Shown: positions 22,886 through 34,042 of the stretch, one piece after another
How the letters are laid out: each line of letters begins with the position of its first letter
Numbering within the stretch: position 1 is the stretch's first letter
Assembly: GCF_010183535.1 (NCBI RefSeq)
Contig: NC_071332.1
Span: forward strand, 14,136,001 to 14,200,000
Reading direction: 5' to 3'
Source: Caenorhabditis remanei
Lineage: Eukaryota; Nematoda; Chromadorea; Rhabditida; Rhabditidae
Length of the DNA: 64,000 bases
Made by a program: the position numbers and the translations under genes
Notes under the pieces: model-generated
What the model saw: the letters and a program-made list of their open reading frames with translations, nothing else
Database searches by the model: none
What the model was told of the DNA's origin: nothing

Positions 22886-24321
22886 ATGAAAATGAACACT
22901 TCAAATCTGGAAACTTCTCCAATTAACAACTTTGCATTCATTCCATCAGATAAGATTCATCTTTGTGAGATATCTATATTACCCTGTGCTTTTTTCTTGA
23001 TTTTTACTGCTCCAATCGTGACTATTTTCCTGATTTCAACCACTTGCATGTATCCAATCTTTATTCATGTGTCACGGAAAAATGCAGATAAAGATAGGGC
23101 AGTGAGTTTATTTTTAGAATAATAATGCTTTTGAAAATTTGTTTTCCAGGCATCAACATGTCATATCACTTGTCATTTTCATGATGTTACTAAATTTCTG
23201 CAGAAAACATTCTGGATTTCTGTTCTGTTACTGATTTTAGTTCTGGCAATCTAGTAAGATTACCGATAACAACAAACATCAAAAAGTTATTTCAGCAACA
23301 ATGTAAGTAAAAAGATATCTGGATCTATTATTATGCTAATTCCATTATTGTACCTTTTTATTCTAACCGTCACTATGATTGAACACATTCTGTTATCTGT
23401 TCTTGCTATCCAACGGTGTCTCTTATTCTTCTTCGAATGGTCAGTTGATTACATCACATTGAGTGATAAAGGGTGGTCTAGACTTATCAAGTTTCTGTAT
23501 ATCTACATGTTCTTATTCAACTCAATTCTGAGAGTTGTGAAGGCGTTCATGATTCCAGCCGATTCAACCTTCAGTTTACCATTTATTGAATTCATGAACT
23601 TTTATAACTCATTGGATATGGTAAGCATATCTCGGAGTCGATCAAGCATCGACCAACTAAACATAGACACACGAAAAAAGTTGACCATCTTTGATTCGCC
23701 AATCTTTTTGATCAAAGATAGTATCCAGTGTTCTAAGTAGAATAAAGATTTTTTGAGATGAACAACTTTTTTCGTATGATCACTACTGATGATCGAACGA
23801 GTCTGAGAGTGCGGTATAAAATCTCCGTCTGTGTTTCAGAGAATCTACTTTATTATCAATTTTCTAATGGTTTTCTCAGCCTTCTTTTACATCCCAATGG
23901 TAATTAGGATCAAAAAGTTGTCAAATCTTCGGTCTGTCCAGGCGAATCAACCAGAAAGATTTATTTTGTATCAAACTTCCGTTCTTCTGGTTTTTAAACT
24001 AGTTCGTAGATTTTATTTTAGCTTGAACAAGTACCTGAATTTCAGCTTTACATACCTTCTATTTTGTTATTAAGTGCTGCATTGGCACAACTGAATGAGG
24101 ATTTGGTAACAAGTAGATAAAAACTATGCCTGATTCAGTGGGGATTTCAGATTTTTTCTGCAATAATATGGATTGACATTCTCACAACTCACTTCATTAT
24201 TCAAACATCTTACCTCATCAGCAACAGATCCAACATGACAGCAGCGTTGGCATGGTGTGGATTCAGCAGATATTCTGATGTGGCACCGTACACAGTTCAG
24301 GAGAGAACTACTAATTTTTGA
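22886..24321 (+). CDS. srz-type chemoreceptor (7TM GPCR)
   Basis: Six exons (22886-23101, 23150-23253, 23296-23620, 23840-24001, 24046-24105, 24151-24321) join in frame to 345 residues with about seven hydrophobic segments. Family marks of nematode srz receptors are LLSVLAIQRCLLFFF at about residues 127-141, FYIPMVIRIKKLSNL after TM5, and HFIIQTSYLISNRSNM near the end. Such receptors are expected in chemosensory neuron cilia, sensing environmental chemicals (family knowledge). The very short exon 5 (LYIPSILLLSAALAQLNEDL) is needed to restore TM6, and the alternative read-through hits a stop. No defect was found. It is a lone srz gene here, separate from the srw/srh cluster 25 kb downstream. 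Confidence 0.82.
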
Positions 24322-24831
24322 TTTATCCTGTGAAAATAAATAATTTTCATGAAAGTACTCAACAAATCATGTCTAACATTGTTTGCAAATCGGTTTTTTT
24401 TTGGGAAAAATGAAATTTTGTAACGAATTTTGCATCTGAACAAACATGGCTGTGACATTGATGTGTGGGTGGTAAACCAAACTACAAATGCTGAAAATAA
24501 AATAAAATTCAAGACAATTTAGAAGTCGTGGGTTAGAAAAATAACAAAAAGACAACATTGAAAATCTGAAAATTGAGAGAGTTGAGAGTGCTGAAAACCA
24601 TTCAGCGGAATTCAGTTCGGTGCAGTTCATTCTTTGGCCAAAATTTTTGTTTAAACAGTTTGCCGCGGAAAATGTTGGTGCATCTTGTGAAATTACATCG
24701 AAATATCCAGAGAACAGTTGTGCAAAGTGACAATTAGTTCAGTATAAAAAGAATGTCTAGAATCGAGAACTTCACTCTTCAGCTCTCTTGTCTTGGTCAC
24801 ACAGAGCAGCTCACCCAATCGTTCAGCCGAA
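24322..24831. other. Intergenic, ShKT gene 1 promoter side
   Basis: Contains blocks shared with 27620-28101 upstream of the second ShKT gene, so the ShKT duplication carried at least 450 bp of flank. The conserved promoter module at 24678-24749 is listed separately. Confidence 0.5.
24678..24749 (+). promoter_or_regulatory. Shared ShKT promoter module, gene 1
   Basis: In order: GTGCATCTTGTG (24678-24689), CAGTTGTGCAAAGTGAC (24715-24731) and TATAAAA (24743-24749), 83 bases before the ATG. The same three blocks in the same order precede the ShKT genes at 28102 and 34042 (minus). Confidence 0.7.
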
Positions 24832-25803
24832 ATGATTGCTCTTATCTCGATTGTCCTGGCTTTCTTGGCTCCACAGGCTAGTGCTGTCATCGGAGGAGAC
24901 CTCAATTGTACCAGTTACAATGGAACTGCTGTGAGTTTAGATAACAATTTACACAAGAATATCTATAAAATTACAGTTCGTCTGGACACCAGCTGCCACC
25001 GCTTGTCCCAATGTTATCTCCGATTCGTCTTGCGCTGTCCTCTACCCAGCACCAGTTGTTGCTGACGGATATCCAGCACCTAACATGGATCAACAGAGAC
25101 CATTGGCCTGTTATACCACTGCCACCGCCACTCCAGCCGCTATTGTCATGGATATGAAGAAGGCTGCTATGGATAACTGCCCAAGAACTTGTGGATTGTG
25201 CTGCCAGACTTCAGCCTACAACTGCGCCAATGTTCAATGTAAGTAACAGTTCCAACTATATCAGATCTAGATTCGGAACTAGTATGATCTATCGGCAGAT
25301 TTGATCAGACTGGTTTTAGTTAGTCAATTTTAATTTTTAGTAATCCAATACTCAAACTAACTAGTAGACTTTTTCTTTAAAAAAAAGATAAAAATTTTAT
25401 GAAATTAGTTATTTCAGTCCCACGTCTCAACTGCGCTACCATCACCCAATCCCAATGCCTCTCGCCCACTTGGAGAACCATCATTGCCGTGGATTGCCCA
25501 TCTGCCTGTGGATTCTGTAACCAGGGAGGATGCGTCGATGCCATTATGGACTGTGCCAATGACATTAGAGTCTGCACCGCATCTGGAATGGAGTCATTCG
25601 TCGCCACCTACTGCCAAAGAACATGTGGCAAGTGTGCTTCTTCCACAACTACCAGAACTATTACCACCGGAACATGCAGTTCTTACATTGCTGATTCAAG
25701 CACCGCTTGTACTGCTTGGGCCGCCAATGGATTCTGTACCAACACCTTCTACACTCTTGCTCAGAGAAGATCGTACTGCGCCACCTCCTGCAGACTTTGC
25801 TAA
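24832..25803 (+). CDS. Secreted ShKT-domain protein 1
   Basis: Three exons (24832-24930, 24977-25238, 25418-25803) encode 248 residues. A signal peptide (IALISIVLAFLAPQASA) is followed by a Cys-rich region. The ShKT modules are CxxxC-type six-cysteine domains; visible ends are CPRTCGLC, CPSACGFC, CQRTCGKC and CATSCRLC, so I count four modules, the first more divergent. A Thr-rich linker (SSTTTRTITTG) separates the last two. ShKT domains are disulphide-bonded folds named after sea-anemone channel-blocking peptides; in nematodes they are widespread in secreted and cuticle- or immunity-related proteins, so no toxin role is implied. Paralogues are at 28102, 32043 and 33199. The 3' UTR has the family motif at 25941-25957 before AATAAA (25962-25967). 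Confidence 0.86.
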
Positions 25804-26326
25804 TTGATTTGCAACACTTCTAGACGTGCATATCATTTCTGTAGCTTTTCTGACAAACTTCAAGACGACATCACAACGGGTTGACGACTATTCACATCAT
25901 AAGACAACGCTAAGATATTTTTTCAGTTGATTTCTTTTTTCATGCTTGACCAACATGATCCAATAAAGTTTTCACTGAACAAGTTTTATTTTTTATTTTT
26001 TATTCATATTTCTCACAAATTGATACTATGAAAATTCAAGAATTGATAAGTAAATATCTGATAAAAGATCAATGCTCTAAAACAATAGTCATCAATAATT
26101 CACATGCCATCTCGCAATCAGTTTTATTATTTTCGAAACGTACGCATCATTTCGATCTTCGTACTGCTGCGCCTAGTATTTCATAACACTTTCGGTGCAA
26201 TTTATTCCAGATTGTCATCATTTCAAGCTCACTAAAGATGACAAAACTTTTTACAGCCTTATATATAAACTCTCCCCAAGTTTTAAGTACTCACAGTTCC
26301 TGTACTAACTTTCTTCTCAATTAAAA
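25804..26326. other. Intergenic, GST promoter side
   Basis: It holds the 3' UTR of ShKT gene 1 and the GST promoter, with a TATATATA box at about 26259-26268. No other gene is seen. Confidence 0.45.
25941..25957 (+). promoter_or_regulatory. ShKT family 3' UTR motif, gene 1
   Basis: CATGCTTGACCAACATG, four bases before AATAAA. Equivalent sequences follow the other ShKT genes: CTTGATTGACCACCTTG at 32964-32980, CATGCCTGACCATCATG at 29074-29090, and CATGTCTGACCATCATG on the minus strand at 33045-33061. Confidence 0.6.
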
Positions 26327-27003
26327 ATGGTTTCTTACAAACTCACCTACTTTGATGGCCGTGGAGCCGGAGAGATCTGCCGCCAAATTTTCGCATTCGC
26401 TGAAAAAAAGTACGAAGACAACAGATTGTCTGATGAAGAATGGGCAAAGTTCAAGGCAACTGGAAGTGAGTTTACTGTATCCTAAAAAGTAGTTCAACCT
26501 ATTTATTTCCAGAATCCCCATACAACCAACTTCCCCTGCTTGAAGTAGACGGAAAACCACTTGCCCAGTCTCACGCAATGGCTCGTTATCTTGCTCGTGA
26601 GTTCGGAATCAATGGAAAAACTCATTGGGAAGAGGCTCAAGTCAATTCATTGGCTGATCAATTCAAGGATTACTACAGTGAAGCCCGCCCATATCTCGCA
26701 GTGAAACTCGGATATACGGAGGGAGACGCCGATGAGCTCTACAAGACTGTCTACCTCCCAGCTTTCAAGAAACATTACGGATTCTTGTCGAATGCATTGA
26801 AAGCCAGTGGAAAAGGATTCATGGTTGGAGATTCCTTGACGTGGATTGATTTGTTGGTTGCTCAACATTCAGCTGATTTATTGGCTAGAGAGGGAGAGGG
26901 TCTGTTCAAGGATGTTCCTGAGATGAAGACTCATTCTCAAGATATTCAAGCCATTCCCCAAATCAAGAAATGGATTGAGAAGCGTCCAGTTTCCGATTGG
27001 TAA
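26327..27003 (+). CDS. Sigma-class glutathione S-transferase
   Basis: Two exons (26327-26465, 26513-27003) encode 209 residues, the usual length for nematode sigma GSTs. It conjugates glutathione to electrophiles or reduces peroxides in the cytosol. The N-terminal thioredoxin fold has the catalytic Tyr8 context YKLTYFDGRGAGE, the glutathione-binding NQLPLLEVDGKPLAQSHAM, and the helical C-terminal domain with GKGFMVGDSLTWIDLL (N-capping-type motif) and the end IEKRPVSDW. The start follows a TATA box at the expected distance. Its 3' end has been copied in inverted orientation to about 29205-29260. It lies among ShKT genes, not beside the P450 cluster, but belongs to the same detoxification theme. 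Confidence 0.93.
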
Positions 27004-27274
27004 TTTCTTGTACTTCTGAATTTTCAATTTGAATGAAGTTTTGTTGCACTGATTTCATATGATACTTCCTCATGTGTACCAACCGTTAAGAATCTGAGAT
27101 TTCAATGAGAACTTTATTTAAACATTATGGTCAGGAATGAAAAAACAGAGAGCATTGAAAATGATTTTTGTTGTCGTCGTTTGGTGTTACAGGTCGTAAA
27201 CCCGTCTTGAGTTTGTCTTGAAGTTTATCAAAGAAAATAGAATATGCATTGTTTTTTGAAGTGTTGCAAATCAA

Positions 27275-27475
27275 TCAGCAAATTCTGCAGGTGGAGGGGC
27301 AGAAAGATCTTTTCTGAGCTGCAGTGTAGAAGTTGTTGGTACAGAATCCGTTGACGGACCAGGCTCCGCAGTTGGTGCTTGAATCGGCGACGTCAGAACT
27401 ACATGCTTCGGTGGTAATAGTTATGGTAGTGGTAGAAGAAGCACACTTGCCGCACGTTCTTTGGCATTAGGTATT
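27275..27475 (-). pseudogene. Truncated ShKT gene remnant
   Basis: On the minus strand this encodes only the C-terminal part of an ShKT protein: a CQRTCGKC-like segment (RTCGKCASSTTTTITITT region) and a last module ending CPSTCRIC and TGA. The 5' portion, signal peptide and first modules are absent. It is the inverted copy of the 3' third of the gene at 28102-28943, with matching 3' UTR including a decayed family motif (CATTCCTGACCATAATG, 27122-27140 region). One cysteine-adjacent residue differs (CPSTC for CATTC). Probably non-coding. Confidence 0.7.
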
Positions 27476-27942
27476 GAGAAAGTTTTGAAGTTTGAAAGTA
27501 TTACAGATTAGAATCTTATTAGTGGAAAAGATTTGTCCTCGTTCTCACACATTAGTGAAAATATAGCAATGTCTCACACCACATTGAAGCCTGCTAAAAT
27601 ATAATGGATGAATGAAGCTGTTCAACAAATCAAAACAATATTTGTCTCATTTTGGCAGACAGGATTTTGTAACATATGCAACGGATTTAGCATCTGAACA
27701 AATATCTATCCAGTCATCTAAAACATGTGGGTGTTAAAGCAAACTACAGAATGTCACAAGGTAAAATATAGTATTTCAAATATATTAGAAGATTCTAGAA
27801 AACTTTTAATTTAGACAACATTCAATCAAGTTGATTACGACGATTCTTCATCATCACCTAATCCAAGTCATTCCTAGAAATTTTATCGTAGTTTATACTC
27901 TGGCCAGACCAGCTGTCTAAACAAAATGTTCGAAAAAACCGA

Positions 27943-28019
27943 GTGCATCTTGTGCACGTAAACCAGACTGTAACAGTTTGAAAACAGTTGTTCAAAGAGA
28001 CAATTAGTTCAGTATAAAA
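27943..28019 (+). promoter_or_regulatory. Shared ShKT promoter module, gene 2
   Basis: GTGCATCTTGTG (27943-27954), a variant CAGTTGTTCAAAGAGAC (27985-28001) and TATAAAA (28013-28019) stand in the same order and spacing as at the ShKT gene 1 promoter. Confidence 0.65.
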
Positions 28020-28101
28020 AGAAATTCTTGAATCAAAAACTTCACTCTTCAGCTCTCTTGTCTTGGTCACACAGAGCAGCTCACCCAATCGTTCAGCCGA
28101 A

Positions 28102-28943
28102 ATGATTGCTCTTCTCTCTGTTATCTTGGCTTTCTTGGCTCCACAGGCTAGTGCTGTCATCGGAGGAGACCTCAATTGTACCAGTTACAATGGAACTGCT
28201 GTGAGTTTAGATAACAATTTACACAAGAATATCTATAAAATTACAGTTCGTCTGGACACCAGCTGCCACCGCTTGCTCCAATGTTATCTCCGATTCGTCT
28301 TGTGCTATCCTCTACCCGGCACCAGTTGTTGCTGACGGATATCCATCTCCAGGAAGAGACCAACAAAGACCATTGGCATGCTATACCACAGCTACCGCCA
28401 CTCCAGCCGGTATTGTCCAAGACATGAAGAAGGCTGCTATGGATAACTGCCCAAGAACTTGTGGATTGTGTTGTCAGACAAATTCTTACAACTGCCCAAA
28501 TGTTGCTTGTAAGCCAACTACAAAAGTAACTTGGTTGTATATAATATATAATTACAGTCCCACGTCTCAACTGCAATACCATCACCCAATCCCAATGCCT
28601 CTCGCTTACCTGGAGACCAATTATCGCTGTGGACTGCCCATCAGCCTGTGGATTCTGTAATCAGGGAGGATGCGTCGATGCCATTATGGACTGTGCCAAT
28701 GACGTTAGAATTTGCACTGCCACCGGATTGGAGACATTCGTCGCCACCTACTGCCAAAGAACATGTGGCAAGTGTGCTTCCTCCACCACTACCAGAACTA
28801 TTACCACCGGAACATGCAGTTCTTACATTGCTGATTCAAGCACCAACTGCCGAGCCTGGTCCCTCAACGGATTCTGTACCAACACCTTCTACACTGCAGC
28901 TCAGAGAAGATCTTTCTGCGCCACCACCTGCAGAATTTGCTGA
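28102..28943 (+). CDS. Secreted ShKT-domain protein 2
   Basis: Three exons (28102-28200, 28247-28508, 28558-28943) encode 248 residues, colinear with ShKT protein 1. Signal peptide IALLSVILAFLAPQASA, then the four Cys-rich modules (ends CPRTCGLC, CPSACGFC, CQRTCGKC, CATTCRIC) and the Thr-rich linker. Exon 1 and intron 1 are almost identical to those of gene 1, while later exons differ more, suggesting a recent duplication or conversion limited to the 5' part. Predicted secreted; function unknown. The 3' third and its UTR are present a second time, inverted, at 27010-27490. The 3' UTR motif is at 29074-29090 with AATAAA at 29095-29100. Confidence 0.85.
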
Positions 28944-29616
28944 TTGATTGAATCTTAAAATCACCTTATATACTAAGTTCTTCGACAAACCTCAAGACAA
29001 ACTCAAGACGGGTTTACGACCTGTAACACCAAACGACGACAACAAAAATCATTTTCAATGCTCTCTGTTTTTTCATGCCTGACCATCATGTTTAAATAAA
29101 GTTCTTATTGAAGCCTCAGATTCTTAACGGTTGATACACATGAGCAAGTGTAATAAGAAATCAATGCAACAAAAGTTTATTCAAACTGAAAACTCAGAAG
29201 TTCAAAAAAATTACCATTTGGAAACTGGACGCTTCTCAATCCACTTTTTTAACACTCCTTTTACCCAACTTCGTTCCCATCCAGCCAAGAAAGTGTCTAC
29301 TAAAATTGACAACAAATTGACAACATTGAAAATACTACATATGTATACTCTAGTGTTGCCTACCACTTCAGAATGGCAAAAGAATGAAACGTAACTAATT
29401 ATCTTTTATCGTTTAAATTCAACTGGACATCTAAACAACGACTTCACTACAACATCCGTCGAAACATAATGAACTACAAAGTCCAACACTTTCTCTCACT
29501 ATCTATTCCTCTTTGTATTCTCTTATCTCGTTTTGTCATCATCTGTTCTCCTATAAAAGAAAACAACCTTGAGAATTCTTCTAACACTGTCTCCCATTTA
29601 TTTATATCGGTTCGAA
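28944..29616. other. Spacer with inverted repeat arm and CDR promoter
   Basis: 28944-29260 is the right arm of the long inverted repeat (ShKT 3' UTR and GST 3' end). From about 29300 to 29616 lies the promoter of the CDR gene, with TATAAAA at 29552-29558 and a CTTATC GATA-type site near 29522. Confidence 0.5.
29208..29260 (-). pseudogene. GST 3' end remnant
   Basis: On the minus strand this reads LKKWIEKRPVSKW and stop, matching the last residues of the GST at 26327-27003 (IKKWIEKRPVSDW). Similarity ends upstream of that. It forms the outer part of the inverted duplication that also holds the ShKT 3' ends. Confidence 0.8.
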
Positions 29617-30682
29617 ATGTTCGATTGTTGTTTTCTTCTATTTGCTGTGATCTTCGGAACTATTTTCGTGTATTTGAAAGATCTATTCACTCCACCAAGA
29701 ATTAAAGAAAAGCCAGAGGTATAAAACAGATCGAAATGAAAGTTAAATAATATTATATTAGTTTTCAGATTCAAAAAAAAGATTACAAGAAAGATACAGT
29801 ATACTTATACCAGTACAAACGTCTGAAAAACTGTCCAAACCTTTCCCCATTCTGTATGAAAATTGAAGTACTTTGCAGAATTTACAATATTCCACACGAA
29901 GTAAGTTGATAGCGGCGGCTCGTATTATTTTAAGTCGTTCAATTTCAGATCGTTGAATGTACCACAATGCGATCAAGAAATGGACTTCTACCTTTCATTG
30001 AACTAAACGGTCAACATTATTCCGACTCTGATCTGACTGAGATGCGATTGAAAAGTCATTTCAAGATTCCAGTGAGTCTTTTTTACTGAAAATTAAACAA
30101 AAATAAAGGTATTTTAGACGCTTCCTGATGAATTGGAAACCCAATCAGTTGCACTCAGCAAGATGACATTTTTCCATTTGTTCCAGTAAGCTTCATTTTT
30201 GTATTTCATGATCAAGTATGTATTTTCAGTATTATCTACCGCTACAAAACTTCTGAACACAAGTTTTATGAAACTATATACCAACTTCTTGACATGCCCC
30301 CTACCCTCTCTATTTTGATTCTTCCATTTGTGAAAGCAAGTGTCGGAAAACGGTTTTATGCCAGGAACGTTGGTGCAATCGGAGACTTTGAATGGAGTGA
30401 ACTCGATGAATTCCTTCATAAAGATCTGGAAGTGATTCAGAATACAATGAGAGGGAAATTCTTGTTTGGAGATAAACTTACAGCGGTGAGTTTCAGTCTG
30501 ATCCTATGGTATCTAACATCATTCCTTTTCAGGCGGATGCAACAGTATTCAGTCTCCTCGCAACTGTATATTATCCCTTCCACACTCATATATCTGATGT
30601 TCTCGAGAAAGACTTCCCAAAGATTCTGGAATATGTGGAACGTGTTCGCAAAGAAGTTTATCCGAATGACTTCACTTTGTAA
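29617..30682 (+). CDS. CDR family protein 1 (membrane-anchored GST-like)
   Basis: Six exons (29617-29718, 29769-29900, 29949-30071, 30118-30185, 30230-30485, 30533-30682) give 276 residues. It resembles the C. elegans CDR (cadmium-responsive) proteins and the wider Faxc/metaxin-like GST-fold group. An N-terminal membrane segment (CCFLLFAVIFGTIFVYL) is followed by a thioredoxin-like domain (YLYQYKRLKNCPNLSPFCMK, then NGLLPFIELNGQ) and a GST C-terminal helical domain ending YPNDFTL. The CPNLSPFC block is the family hallmark. In C. elegans, one member is lysosomal and cadmium-induced (known), but others are not metal-induced, so induction here is not assured. A paralogue at 45601-46667 has identical exon lengths. 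Confidence 0.85.
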
Positions 30683-32042
30683 CTTTTGATTTATTTGGAA
30701 ATTGCCGTGGGTACTAATAAATAATTGTGAGAATTAAAAAGTTGAAATTGAAATTTAAAAAAAAATGAAATCAAAAATGAAATTGAAAAAGGCTGTAGTC
30801 ATACACTTATTTACTAAAACTATTTGTTCAACTGTGAAAATGTTTCGTTTTATTTTCAGTTTTGATCTCTTCGAACTGATCGGATGAGGCTTGTTCAAAT
30901 AATAGGATACTGTAGTTTTCATACAGTATTGTAATTGGAGAAGTTAGAACTAAAACATGATATATCGCAAAAAAGCTCAAAAAAGAAAACTCACTGATTT
31001 CAAGGTTTACAAAAAGAGGGAGAAAACAATGGACACTTCGTTTAAATAAGTAGATCACAGAGCTTTGGTAGATCGAAATCCAGAACTATACGCCCGAAAA
31101 TACAAAAGTAGTTTCGGTTAGATACCTGGTCCTTGTACCCAACAAAAGAAAACAATCGTACGTTTTAAAGTTATTCGCGCATTGGTTCTAAATTGATAAG
31201 TAACGACTCACTGAGGTATGGAGCTTCCTGGAAAAGCAAGGGAAAAATGATTATCAATCATGTGAACCGGCATATGGGTACAGTAGATGTAAGATAAGCA
31301 ATTTGTTTTTTTCTCAGTTGAAAATGTCTAACTTTGAGAGGATGTTACGGAATCTCTGATTGTCCCACAATTTAAACTATGTGTAAACCATACATAACAA
31401 AGGCAGTGTTTCATTTTTGTAGTTGACAACTTTTTTGTACGGATACTCGCTAGAGAGTTATGATCATTTTGAGGGAACAGCTCAAAAATCACTCTATTTT
31501 GCACCGAAAATGGGACGATTTGAGGAAGAAATTACTCAGCCGATATGTAACTTGCTAGGGAGTGTCCGTACAAATAATTGTCAACTACAAAAATGAAACA
31601 CAACCTTTGTTCTGTATGGTTTACCCATAATTCACTTGTTGGGACAATCAGTATTACCATGACATACTCTCAAAGTTGGAAAATTTCAACTGAAAAAGGC
31701 CAAATTGTATATCTAACATTTTTTGAGGACTTTTCAAAAACAAGTTTTATCTCCAAAAGAATAACGGACTGTACATACCAGAACTACTTTACAGTAATCT
31801 GTATCTTGTCGACTGTCTCATCTCCTCAACACTCTTCACACCCACATTGCCGCCTGCTGATATAACAAAAAAGATATAAACATTAAACACATCCCGAGAA
31901 TCAAAAATTGAAACGCATCTGTAGTTTCCTGTATTTACTAGAAGCTGTTCAAATAATGAAAAAATCAAAAAGTACAGAAAATGATTCAGTATAAAAAGAA
32001 ATGAACGGTTCGGAATAATCACTTTACTGAGATCGTACAACA
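30683..32042. other. Intergenic with foldback element
   Basis: Apart from the foldback at about 31283-31725 and the promoter of ShKT gene 3 (TATAAAA near 31991), I see no gene. Confidence 0.45.
31283..31725. repeat. Imperfect foldback element
   Basis: Two long inverted arms meet near 31480-31540. For example GTTTCATTTTTGTAGTTGAC at about 31408 pairs with GTCAACTACAAAAATGAAAC at about 31581, and CAGTTGAAA near 31316 pairs with TTTCAACTG near 31682. The outer limits are approximate and no clear target duplication was found. It resembles a decayed palindromic MITE. Confidence 0.65.
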
Positions 32043-32878
32043 ATGATTAGTGTGATCTTCACTCTTCTCGCTTTCACTGCATCTGATGTAATGGCTGCCA
32101 TCGTGGACGACTTTTCCTGTACCGATATGGTATGAATTTTAGATTTTAAAGTTTTTGAAATTTCAATAATTTTCAGACCTCATACACATCTCTTGCTACT
32201 GCTTGTTCCAACAACATTGCCGATTCGTCTTGCGCAGTTCTTTACAAAGAATCAGCTGCCGGAGTTGGATATCCAGCACCAGGAAACTCTGTACAACGTC
32301 CATTTGCGTGTTACAGTACTGCTGCGGCAGGAGGATCTGTAGATCAAGGAATGAAGCAGGCAGCTATCACGAACTGTCCAAAAACTTGTGGAATGTGTTG
32401 TTTGACACCAGCATACAATTGTTCCAACGCCCAATGTAAGTGTTGAGACTAACTAAAAAAGCTTTTAAGAATATATTTTGTTTCAGTCCCAGCTTTCAAT
32501 TGTGCCACAGTTCTCCAATCCCAATGTACTTCCTCAATCTGGCGTGAAAAGATCGCTCAGAATTGTCCATCAGTCTGTGGATTCTGCAACGACGGAGGAT
32601 GTGTCGATGGAGTGACGAACTGTGCCAATGACATCTCAATCTGTACCAACATCAATATGCAATCATTTGTGAATGAATATTGCAAGAAGACTTGTGCCAG
32701 ATGTCCAGCTAATCCATCGGGTCCATCCAATCCAGGTAACCCAGGTAACCCTTGCATCACCTATCCAGCCGACACTTCAACATCGTGCCGTGCTTGGGCT
32801 GCCAACGGATTCTGCACCAATGACTTCTACAAGAATGTCTGGAGACAATATTGTGCCACCACTTGCAGAATTTGCTAG
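32043..32878 (+). CDS. Secreted ShKT-domain protein 3 (divergent)
   Basis: Three exons (32043-32129, 32177-32435, 32487-32878) encode 245 residues. Signal peptide SVIFTLLAFTASDVMA is followed by four Cys-rich modules (ends CPKTCGMC, CPSVCGFC, CKKTCARC, CATTCRIC). The linker between the last two modules differs from its paralogues: a Pro-Gly-Asn segment (NPSGPSNPGNPGNP) replaces the Thr-rich stretch. The shared promoter module of the other three is not evident apart from a TATA box, so it may be expressed differently. It is convergent with ShKT gene 4. 3' UTR motif variant at 32964-32980. Confidence 0.84.
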
Positions 32879-33198
32879 AAGAAAAGAATGACAGTCAGAC
32901 ACACGACGACGGTAACGACCATATATGTAATAGCGGACTATGTAAAGATTTTTAACATTGTTTCTTGATTGACCACCTTGAAATGAAGATTTCTTTGCAA
33001 CAATTTTCACAGCACAGGTTTTCAGTGAAATATATTTATTGAATCATGATGGTCAGACATGAAAAATAAAAATAAAACTGAAACAATTTTTTGTCGTCAT
33101 CTGATGGTAGTGGTCGTCAACCAATTCGGTGTTGTCTTGAAGTTTGTCAAAAGCTTAATATTAAGACAGCTAAGAGTATTAGTCTGGAACTAACTAAA
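32879..33198. other. Convergent 3' flanks
   Basis: Shared 3' region of ShKT genes 3 (plus) and 4 (minus). Contains both copies of the family 3' UTR motif (32964-32980 plus, 33045-33061 minus) and the minus-strand AATAAA (33035-33040). Confidence 0.5.
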
Positions 33199-34042
33199 TC
33201 AGCAGATTCTGCATGTTCTAGCACAGTAGGCTTTTCTCTGAGCAAGAGTGTAGAAGGTGTTGGTGCAGAATCCATTGGTGGCCCAAGCAGTACAGGCGGT
33301 GCTTGAATCGGCGTTGTAGGTTGTGCATGTTCCGGTGGAGATGGAAGAAGTGACAGTGGTGGATGAAGCACATCTTTGGCATGTTTGTTGGCAGTAGGTA
33401 TTGACAAAGTCTTGAAGTCCGACAGTGTTACAGATGGATCTGTCATTGGCACAGTCAATAACGGCATCGACACATCCTCCAGAGTTACAGAATCCACATG
33501 CAGATGGGCAGTCGGTGGCGATGATTGATCTCCAGACAGATGAAAGGCATTGGGATTGAGTGATGGTAGCACAGTTGAGACGTGGATCTGGAAGAGATTT
33601 TTCTGAGAAGTGAGAGTTATAGTTTCTTTACTTACAAGCAACATTGGCGCAGTTGTATGCTGAAGTCTGGCAACACAATCCACAAGCTCTTGGACAGTTA
33701 TCCATAGCAGCCTTCTTCATATCCATGACAATTCCAGCTGGAGTGGCCGAGGCGGTAGTGTAGCAGGCCAATGGTCTCTGCTGATCTCTTCCTGGAGATG
33801 GATATCCGTCAGCAACAACTGGTGCTGGGTAGAGGATAGCGCAAGAGGAATCGGAGATGACGTTGGGGCAAGCGGTGGCAGCTGTGGTCCAAACGAACTG
33901 AAGTGAATGAAATAAAGTTTCCACTGGTAACTCTGAAACTTACAGCGGTTCCATTGTAGGTGGTACAATTGAGGTCTCCACCGATGACAGCACTAGCCTG
34001 TGGAGCCAAGAAAGCCAGGACAATGGAGATGATTGCAATCAT
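33199..34042 (-). CDS. Secreted ShKT-domain protein 4
   Basis: Minus-strand gene of three exons, ATG at 34040-34042, introns near 33910-33943 and 33592-33638, stop at 33199-33201. It has signal peptide IAIISIVLAFLAPQASA and four Cys-rich modules (ends CPRACGLC, CPSACGFC, CQQTCQRC, CARTCRIC) with a Ser/Thr linker (SSTTVTSSISTG). It is closest to proteins 1 and 2, and its upstream region has the same promoter module, so it is probably co-expressed with them. Like the others it lacks a catalytic domain; a structural, antimicrobial or channel-modulating role cannot be told apart from sequence. Confidence 0.85.

Larger units (their letters stand above)
27004..28101. other. Spacer with ShKT remnant and ShKT gene 2 promoter
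   Basis: 27010-27490 is the inverted partner of 28744-29225. 27500-27960 resembles the upstream flank of ShKT gene 1. No complete gene. Confidence 0.5.

Noticed and set aside
29131..29394. Plus-strand frame of 87 codons
   Set aside because: It runs antisense over the GST remnant and through the CDR promoter, with no homologue in the window.
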